Shown here one piece after another: positions 58,433-64,000 of a DNA stretch of 64,000 nt; the first letter of the stretch is position 1, and each line of letters opens with the position of its first letter. A program made the position numbers and the translations under genes. Source of the DNA: CAWGYT01 sp963826795 (GTDB lineage Bacteria > Planctomycetota > Planctomycetia > Pirellulales > Pirellulaceae); NCBI GenBank assembly GCA_963826795.1, contig CAWGYT010000020.1:491447-555446 (forward strand), in the 5' to 3' direction. A model generated the notes under the pieces. The model saw only the letters and a program-made list of their open reading frames with translations, did no database searches and was not told where the DNA came from.

Positions 58433-59071
58433 ATGAAAACTCCAGAACCACTTCAATTAGTTGGTAAAACCCTGCATACATGGTGGGAGGGCTGGCTTAG
58501 CCTTCTTCTCTTTGGAGTGGTATGGATATTGTGTTGGGGCACGCTTTTGTTGGGACCTCCTGCAACTTTCGGCTTTTTTTTTGTTGTGCGCGTGTGGATG
58601 GTCGAGAAGGAAACTCGTTGGGATCAGTATTTTCGGATGAGTAAAAATCACTTTCTCATAAGTTGGGTATGGTTCCTGGCAAACCTGGTGGTCCTGTTTC
58701 TGTTTTTTGTAAGTAATGCTTTCTATAGCAATCTGGCCAGTGATCTGGGTCGTATATTGCAATTATTTGCCCTGGGATTGTTTTTTTTATGGGTGGCAGT
58801 ACAGTTCTATGCTCTACCTTATTACGTGTTACTTGAGAAAAAAAATTTGCTCATTGCCTGGAAAAATGGTTTATTCACCATTCTTGCATCACCAATTTTT
58901 AGCCTTACAATTTGGGTTGTGCTTAGTTTGTTGCTATTACTGCACTTTTTCATTCTCCCGATCTTTTTTGGTGGCCCAAGCTTAATAGTGCTACTGGTTA
59001 ATATGGCGGTAGAGGATAGAATTGAAAAATTTGGTATCCGAGAGCGCGATACCCATACCAAGTCAAGATAA
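58433..59071 (+). CDS. YesL/DUF624-like membrane protein
   Basis: 212 residues from ATG 58433, five bases after the ROK stop, with an AAGGAA site. It has five to six hydrophobic helices: 'WLSLLLFGVVWILCWGTLLL' with the conserved 'GPPATFGFFFVV', 'ISWVWFLANLVVLFLFFV', 'LFALGLFFLWVAVQFYALPY' and 'WVVLSLLLLLHFFILPIFFG'. The family is often found in carbohydrate-uptake operons, which fits the ROK neighbour. Function not established. Confidence 0.75.
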   Translation: MKTPEPLQLVGKTLHTWWEGWLSLLLFGVVWILCWGTLLLGPPATFGFFFVVRVWMVEKETRWDQYFRMSKNHFLISWVWFLANLVVLFLFFVSNAFYSNLASDLGRILQLFALGLFFLWVAVQFYALPYYVLLEKKNLLIAWKNGLFTILASPIFSLTIWVVLSLLLLLHFFILPIFFGGPSLIVLLVNMAVEDRIEKFGIRERDTHTKSR

Positions 59072-59094
59072 TCTGTAAAGAATATCTTGACGGC

Positions 59095-59247
59095 CTAGAA
59101 TTCACGCCCGAAAATAGCCCCGTCAATCGTCAAAGCAAACACTTTCTTGGGAAATCCCGGCATCTTGCTCAGTGCAGTGATTGTTGTCCCCTCTAAACCT
59201 GCTTGTTTCCAAGAGATGCCACGGTCGCGGCTCGACCAGCAACTCGC
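59095..59247 (-). pseudogene. C-terminal fragment of a BNR/Ycf48-like beta-propeller
   Basis: The reverse strand reads 'SRDRGISWKQAGLEGTTITA' then 'KKVFALTIDGAIFGREF' and a stop. This matches one terminal blade of BNR/VPS10-type repeat proteins (SxDxGxxW motif). No upstream blades are present in any frame, so it is a fragment. Confidence 0.4.
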
Positions 59248-59354
59248 CCTGTTTTGCTGATGTCATTGACATCACTGATCCCGAAAATGGTGCCTCCTGC
59301 AAGCAGGCAGGTGATCTTTTGCTAGGTGGTTGACCTCATGACAGACAGCTACTT

Positions 59355-60977
59355 TCAGGGTTCATAGGAAATTTTAGGGTTTCGTTTCAGGACGAGGACT
59401 TCGGTGCTAATCGCCATTTGCGCGCCGCTGGAAGCTGTTTCGAGGCTGGCGATCAACGTTTTTGCCGCATCCAGTATCCCGAATTCTGTCGCCGGACAGA
59501 TTTTTTTCTCTTGTATGTCAAAAACCATGCCGGGGAGGATTGATGATTTGGTGCGCCAGGCTTCCGGAATTGGTTTCACCGGCATTCTGGAGCAATTGCT
59601 CGAAAGGCCGGCGCAAAGCGCGCGCTACCGCGTTGTAGCCCATCCGCTCATCCTCATCAGTGCACTCCATATCTTCCACGAGTTTGATGCAATGCAGGTA
59701 GGCCGTCCCGCCGCCCGGCAAGACGCCCCCATTCCGTGCAGACTGCAGGGACTTGACGCCTTGCTGCGCCTTTTGATGCAAGACATCCCGCTCTTTTTGA
59801 GTGTATGCGCCAATTTTCAATATACCCTGGCTGCCGGACAGGCGTCCCAGGCGCATTTCGATCTCGGCCACCTGGTCGTCGTCGAAGGCCAGGCTTCCCA
59901 GGTAATTGTGCATTGCGGTGATCCTATCGTTCAGCGCTGCCGGATCGCCTTTCCCGCCGCTCACGCGCAAGTATTCCGAATTGGCTTCCGCATATAGCGC
60001 GCTCCCCATGTCCACAGGTTTGATGGCCTGCAGCCGATCCCCTATTTCCGTGTTGAACAGCCGGGCGCCGGTCAGGAGAGACAGGTCCTGTAAATCATTC
60101 AGAGCTTTCTCACCGGCATTGACCAGGTCGACCAGCACAAATTGCAGCTTCGGTTTATTTTGAACGTACGAAGCAACCAGGGTGTTTAACGCCTCGTCTG
60201 AAATTTTTTGTGCAACCAACAGCAGGTTCTTGTGCTCCGACTGGCTCAAGATCTTTATGGTGGGGAGCACCTCATCCGCTGTGGTAAGGTTTCCATTGAA
60301 CAGGACGACGTTACACTCTCTGCAGGTAGCTTTGCCGGTGCCTGCCTCCGAGATCAGGTGCGGGGAGACAAGTTTCGCCTGCCACCGGCCGCCTTCGATA
60401 TATTCGCGCTCCAGATAGGGCGCCATGTAGTTTTCAATCTCCACATGCGCATGTTCGCCCCAGCTGATCAAACATCTCACTAAGTGAAATGCTTAGTTCA
60501 GGCTCCTGGGTGGTGCAGTAGGCTACCAAGGCCAATTGTTCCCGGGTGGTCACCGGGGTTGCCATTTCTCTCAACCCGGCGATAACGCGGGAAGAGGCTT
60601 TTTGGATGCCGGCCTGGAGCCTGACCGGGCTGGCTCCAGCCGCGACATAGCGGTGGGCTTGCTCCAGAATTGCCTGTGCCAGCACGGCGGTGGTTGCGGT
60701 GCCATCGCCGATGCGCTGGTGAACGCGCCAGACCAGAGCTGCGCAATAACATGGCTCCCACATCCTGGGCGCGGTTGGGCAAAGCGGTGATGCGCCGGGC
60801 AATGGTAGCCGCGTCAGTGATCGGTTCCGGGGTGGGCTTAAGGATGGTTGAACTGAAACCAATTCCGTGAGTGGGTCCCAGGGTTAAAGCTAACACCCTG
60901 GCCATCTGATCAAAGCCATCTTTGAGTAGCCCTCTGGCTGTAGGGGGCAGGATCACTTTGGGGATGTTTTCCGGCAT
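59355..60977 (-). pseudogene. Divergent Cpn60/GroEL-like chaperonin, several frameshifts
   Basis: Four reverse frames read in order make one chaperonin of ~540 residues. The order is: 'VLALTLGPTHGIGFSST' (frame 1); 'RIGDGTATTAVLAQAILEQA' and 'YVAAGASPVRLQAGI' (frame 2); the apical and intermediate domains with 'LSGSQGILKIGAYTQKERD' and 'NGGVLPGGGTAYLHCI' (frame 3); and the end (59355-59585, frame 4). Breaks are near 60720, 60470 and 59535. The ATPase 'DGTATTAVLA' is close to GroEL 'DGTTTATVLA', but the equatorial start is quite divergent, suggesting a specialised paralogue. Many indels suggest sequencing error or decay. Confidence 0.7.
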
Positions 60978-61016
60978 GGTATTTGATCAAGCTCCTGGTT
61001 TTTTAAAGAATCATCC

Positions 61017-61046
61017 TTGACCTGTAAATATCTTTTCTATTATAAT
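61017..61046 (+). promoter_or_regulatory. Sigma-70-type promoter for ROK gene 2
   Basis: TTGACC at 61017-61022, an 18-base spacer, and TATAAT at 61041-61046. The first start codon is 62 bases downstream of the -10 box. Confidence 0.75.
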
Positions 61047-61056
61047 ACTAATTACT

Positions 61057-61078
61057 AATTCATTTTGAATAAATAATT
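61057..61078. promoter_or_regulatory. Imperfect palindrome downstream of the -10 box (candidate ROK operator)
   Basis: AATTCATTTTGAATAAATAA plus TT resembles the palindrome of ROK gene 1 in both arms (AATT...AATAATT) and in position relative to the promoter. Confidence 0.4.
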
Positions 61079-61107
61079 CTCCGTGTTTGCGATAACCGGT
61101 GGTACGC

Positions 61108-62418
61108 ATGAAAGATTTCCTGGGCAGTAATATTGTGAACGTCAAGGCACATAACATGCAGGCTGTGCTGCTCAGCCTGCTTACTTCTGTGGATTCAAGG
61201 GGGAAAAATTGCTTTCTCGCATTCAACTTGCCCGGAAAACGAACCTGTCTTCGACGACGATCACAAACCTGGTGGCTGAACTGATCGAGCAGGGTATTAT
61301 CACGGAAGATAAAAGTGACCGTGGGGACGAGCAGCGTCCGGTTGGCCGGCCGCGCACTGGGTTAGTACTGGTCCCTGATGCGCGGTACGTTGTCGGTGTC
61401 CATATTGGAGTGGGATTGTACCGCATAGCCGTCATGAACCTGCGGGCTGAAATCGTGTGCAGCAAGATAGTAGAGTTTGCGATCAACACTTCACCGGAAG
61501 ACGTGCTGCAGGCAATCAGTGAGGATATCCACGAGCTGGTGAATAGTTGCAGTGTAGACCGGCGGTTAATCCTGGGTGTTGGCGTGGGTGCATCTGGTCT
61601 GGTTGACTATCTGGAAGGGGTCAACATCATGGCTCCAAACCTGGACTGGCATCACGTGCATATCAGAGATATCCTTGAAGGTCATCTGGGTTTGCCGGTC
61701 GTCGTTGAGAATAATGTGCGTGCGATGGCGCTGGGAGAAGCGTATTTTGGATGTGGACGTGAAGCGGAGTTTGTGGCGTTTGTCTATGGTCGAACCGGTG
61801 TTGGCGCCGGTTTTGTCATTAATCACCAATTGTTTCGCGGCAGCAGCACTGGCGCGGGTGAGATCGGGCATATGATCATGGTGCCTGAGAACGGCGAGAA
61901 CTCTGCCGCTGCGGTAATCGCGGCTGCTTGGAAACCCAGGTATCCGAAGCCGTGATCGTGCGCCGGTCCCAGAGGATCGCTGAAACCGAGCCAGACGGCA
62001 TCCTGGCTCAACCTGTTGGCAAAGCCAGGGGAGCGATCTCAGGTCGAATGTGTCTTCCAGGCCGCCAGGCAGGGCGACACTTCCGTCCTCAAACTTCTTC
62101 AAGAGATCGGTCATTTCCTGGGGATTGCATTAGCAAATATGGTCAATATTTTCAACCCAGAGCTGATCATCCTGGGCGGGCTATTTTCACAGGCCGAAGA
62201 CCTGATTTCTGCCAGTTGCCCGTGAAACCCTCAATCACCTGGCATTTGCCGGGCTTGGAGAAAAAGCAAGGCTGGTCACATCCAGTTTTGGCTGGCGGGC
62301 CGGCGTGACCGGCGCGGCAGCCCTGGCGTTATTGGCGTTTTTCTACCAGCAACCCACTATCACCCAGGTTCCAGCTACCTCTGGTACTCAATCCAACAAC
62401 TTCGTAGTGACCCGTTAA
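61108..62418 (+). pseudogene. ROK-family transcriptional regulator (copy 2), multiple frameshifts
   Basis: Reading across frames gives one ROK repressor: 'MKDFLGSNIVNVKAHNMQAV', the HTH 'QLARKTNLSSTTITNLVAEL', 'VGVGASGLVDYLEGVNIMAP', 'GSSTGAGEIGHMIMVPENG', 'GIALANMVNIFNPELIILGG' and 'SSFGWRAGVTGAAALALLAF'. Frame changes occur near 61205 (within ggggg-aaaaa), 61900, 62020 and 62215. The zinc-site segment is split by one of them. It is closely related to ROK copy 1 and retains the segment that copy 1 lacks. It precedes an isomerase-like gene, a common place for a ROK sugar regulator. Confidence 0.75.
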
Positions 62419-62425
62419 ATTCATT

Positions 62426-63812
62426 ATGTCTGATAACCAATTCCGCGTTGCATTTGCCGCTCTGGCCCGCCCGACTTTTGATATCCCCCTGGCTCAACTT
62501 GTCACAGAACAGGCGCTTGAACAACTGAGGAAGGCAGGGTTCAAATTGTTCACCACGGAAGATATGATCGCGGACCTGGATGGGGTTCAATCTTTCCTGA
62601 CCAGGTTGGATGAGTCCGGGGAGTGCTGGGGTTGACCTGCTGCTTGTCTTCCAGGCGACCTTTGCCGACAGCACACTGGTCACATCTCTGGTTGATGGAT
62701 TCAATTCGCGAGGAGTTACCTCCCCGATCTTTCTCTGGGCTGTTCCTGAACCGCGCACCGGTGGCAGGTTGCGGCTGAATTCACTCTGCGGCATTAACCT
62801 GGCCGGTCATGCGCTCAGCCAACGCCAGCAAGGATATGAGTATGCCTATGCACAACCGGGCGACCCTGATGTGATGACGCAAATCAAAGCCTTAGCTGGC
62901 GCGGGTATGCTGCGCCGCCGCTTGGCGCAGGCGCGTGTGGGTGTGGTTGGGGAGCATCCGGACGGTATGCGATTCTGTCACCTGGATGAAGATGCAATTA
63001 AAAGAAACCCTGGGCATCAATGTCCAGCGGGTACCGCTTGACCAGGTTTTTTCCCTGTCCCGCCAGATTACCTCCTGAGCAGGTGGCTTCTGTTCGTCAG
63101 CGACTGGACGCCCGCCTCGACAACCTGGCTGAATTGGAGCAAAAACCGCTCAACGGGACATTGAGCGTTTACCAGGCTTTGCGCACGCTGTCAGAGCAAC
63201 TAGCAGCTATCCGGAATGGCGGTGCGTTGCTGGCCTGAATTCTTCACTGACTTGGGCTGTTCTGCATGTGGGGCAATGTCAATGCTCAGTGATGGTATGG
63301 GCGAACACGCTCCCATTCCATGCAGCTGTGAGGCTGATGCCAATGGGACAGTGACCCAAATGATGCTGCACTGGCTGGCTGGGGAGCCCTCTTTTGGCAC
63401 AGATATCGTGGCCATGGATTTTGAGGAAGACGTGATTGCCCTGTGGCACTGCGGCCTGGCGCCTCTCTCAATGGCCAATCCGAAATACCAGCCGCAGGGC
63501 ACGATCCATTCCAATCGAAAAGTGCCGTTGGTGATGGAGTTCCCGCTCAAGCCAGGAGTGGTGACGGTTGCGCGGCTGAACCGCCATGAAGGTGAACTAC
63601 GCCTGGTGCTGGGACGGGGCGAGATGCTGGATGCCCCAGCCCCGTATTCTGGCACGTCCGGGTTGTTACGTTTGGAGACACCAACACGAAAGTTCTTTGA
63701 TGTGTTGATGCAACAGGGGCTGGAACATCACGTATCCCTAGTGTACGGCGATTTCCTTGCAGAACTACAGGCCTTTGCCCGTATTAGCAAACTGCCTGTT
63801 CTGCAACTTTGA
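62426..63812 (+). pseudogene. L-fucose/L-arabinose isomerase-like protein, multiple frameshifts
   Basis: Consecutive frames give one ~460-residue protein. They run 'NQFRVAFAALARPTFDIPLA', 'VDLLLVFQATFADSTLV' and 'ARVGVVGEHPDGM', then 'AVRCWPEFFTDLGCSACGAM' with the conserved Trp-Pro-Glu, 'PCSCEADANGTVTQMMLHWL', and the C-terminal 'DVIALWHCGLAPLSMANPK' with metal-site-type Asp/His. This is the fucose-isomerase fold used for aldose-ketose interconversion or related sugars. Breaks lie near 62625, 63000, 63060 and 63235. Next to a ROK regulator and upstream of a Tat-type binding protein start, so probably part of a sugar-use operon. Confidence 0.7.
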
Positions 63813-63949
63813 GCAATTATCTGGGATGATTTCCGTACTCAAATCAGAAAGGAGGCAAACAAAAAGAAATACATCATAGTTCGATTTCTGTCACTACAAA
63901 GACAGGCACCAGCCTGTCCAGGTAATATTTCAATGGAGGTGAAACGACC

Positions 63950-64000
63950 ATGAACGAAAAACTTTCCCGGCGGGATTTTTCTGAAGTTGACCGCACTTGG
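63950..64000 (+). CDS. Start of a Tat-signal protein (truncated by window end), with a likely 1-base insertion
   Basis: A GGAGGTG site precedes ATG 63950. The frame reads 'MNEKLSRRDF' and then loses sense. Removing one T from the five-T run near 63980 restores 'SRRDFLKLTALG', a canonical Tat signal. In this context it is probably a sugar ABC transporter binding protein, which is inference from position. Confidence 0.5.
   Translation, partial: MNEKLSRRDFSEVDRTW

Overview
The first ~54.5 kb looks like a GC-rich planctomycete chromosome (Pirellulales-like). The evidence is a MoxR / DUF58 / BatA-type von Willebrand operon, a PQQ-type beta-propeller, a Tat-targeted Gfo/Idh oxidoreductase paired with a DoxX protein, a ThuA-like protein, an NPCBM-domain protein and a eukaryotic-like Ser/Thr kinase. 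The last ~9.4 kb is different: lower GC (very AT-rich around 56.8-59.1 kb), consensus TTGACA/TATAAT promoters, and Chloroflexota (Anaerolineae)-type content (transglutaminase-like membrane protein, two ROK regulators, a YesL/DUF624-like protein, a divergent Cpn60, an L-fucose-isomerase-like protein). The change coincides with the end of a recombinase-in-trio (RIT) element at ~54.6 kb, so this is either an assembly chimera at a repeated mobile element or a real transfer junction.

Layout. 1-12.3 kb: MoxR ATPase (5' end outside the window), DUF58, two large membrane vWA proteins, a DUF4175-like protein, a secreted coiled-coil protein and a TPR-like protein in one tight operon; three of these genes carry single frameshifts. 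12.4-18.9 kb: NPCBM-domain protein, an intact HtrA/trypsin-like protease, two paralogues whose catalytic triads are lost in different ways, and a small membrane protein. 19-36.3 kb: mostly ordinary planctomycete genes (ThuA, two MATE exporters, PQQ propeller, FAD oxidoreductase, sugar isomerase/epimerase, Gfo/Idh plus DoxX, D-2-hydroxyacid dehydrogenase, kinase, LD-carboxypeptidase, lipoprotein). Among them are a RAYT/REP remnant, an integrase relic, and a thioredoxin-like ORF with an in-frame TGA exactly at the first Cys of its CxxC motif, a selenoprotein candidate.

36.4-54.6 kb is an accessory region: an internally deleted IS with terminal repeats, a broken HEFGH metallopeptidase, an IS66 relic, three S41-type peptidase genes (one truncated, one an intact lipoprotein, one fused to a PEGA domain), a small secreted Pro-rich peptide, an ABC exporter pair, and a secreted subtilase fused to a duplicated unknown domain. 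A 29-bp motif recurs upstream of the PEGA-S41 and subtilase genes. A 274-bp direct repeat of the PEGA-gene leader is joined to a truncated RIT element (ritA remnant, ritB, ritC).

54.6-64 kb: the Chloroflexota-like sugar-regulation segment. Its genes from 59 kb on are broken by many indels, several in homopolymers, which points to base-calling error at least as strongly as to gene decay. I saw no tRNA, rRNA or CRISPR array. Family calls rest on motif reading only; no search was run.
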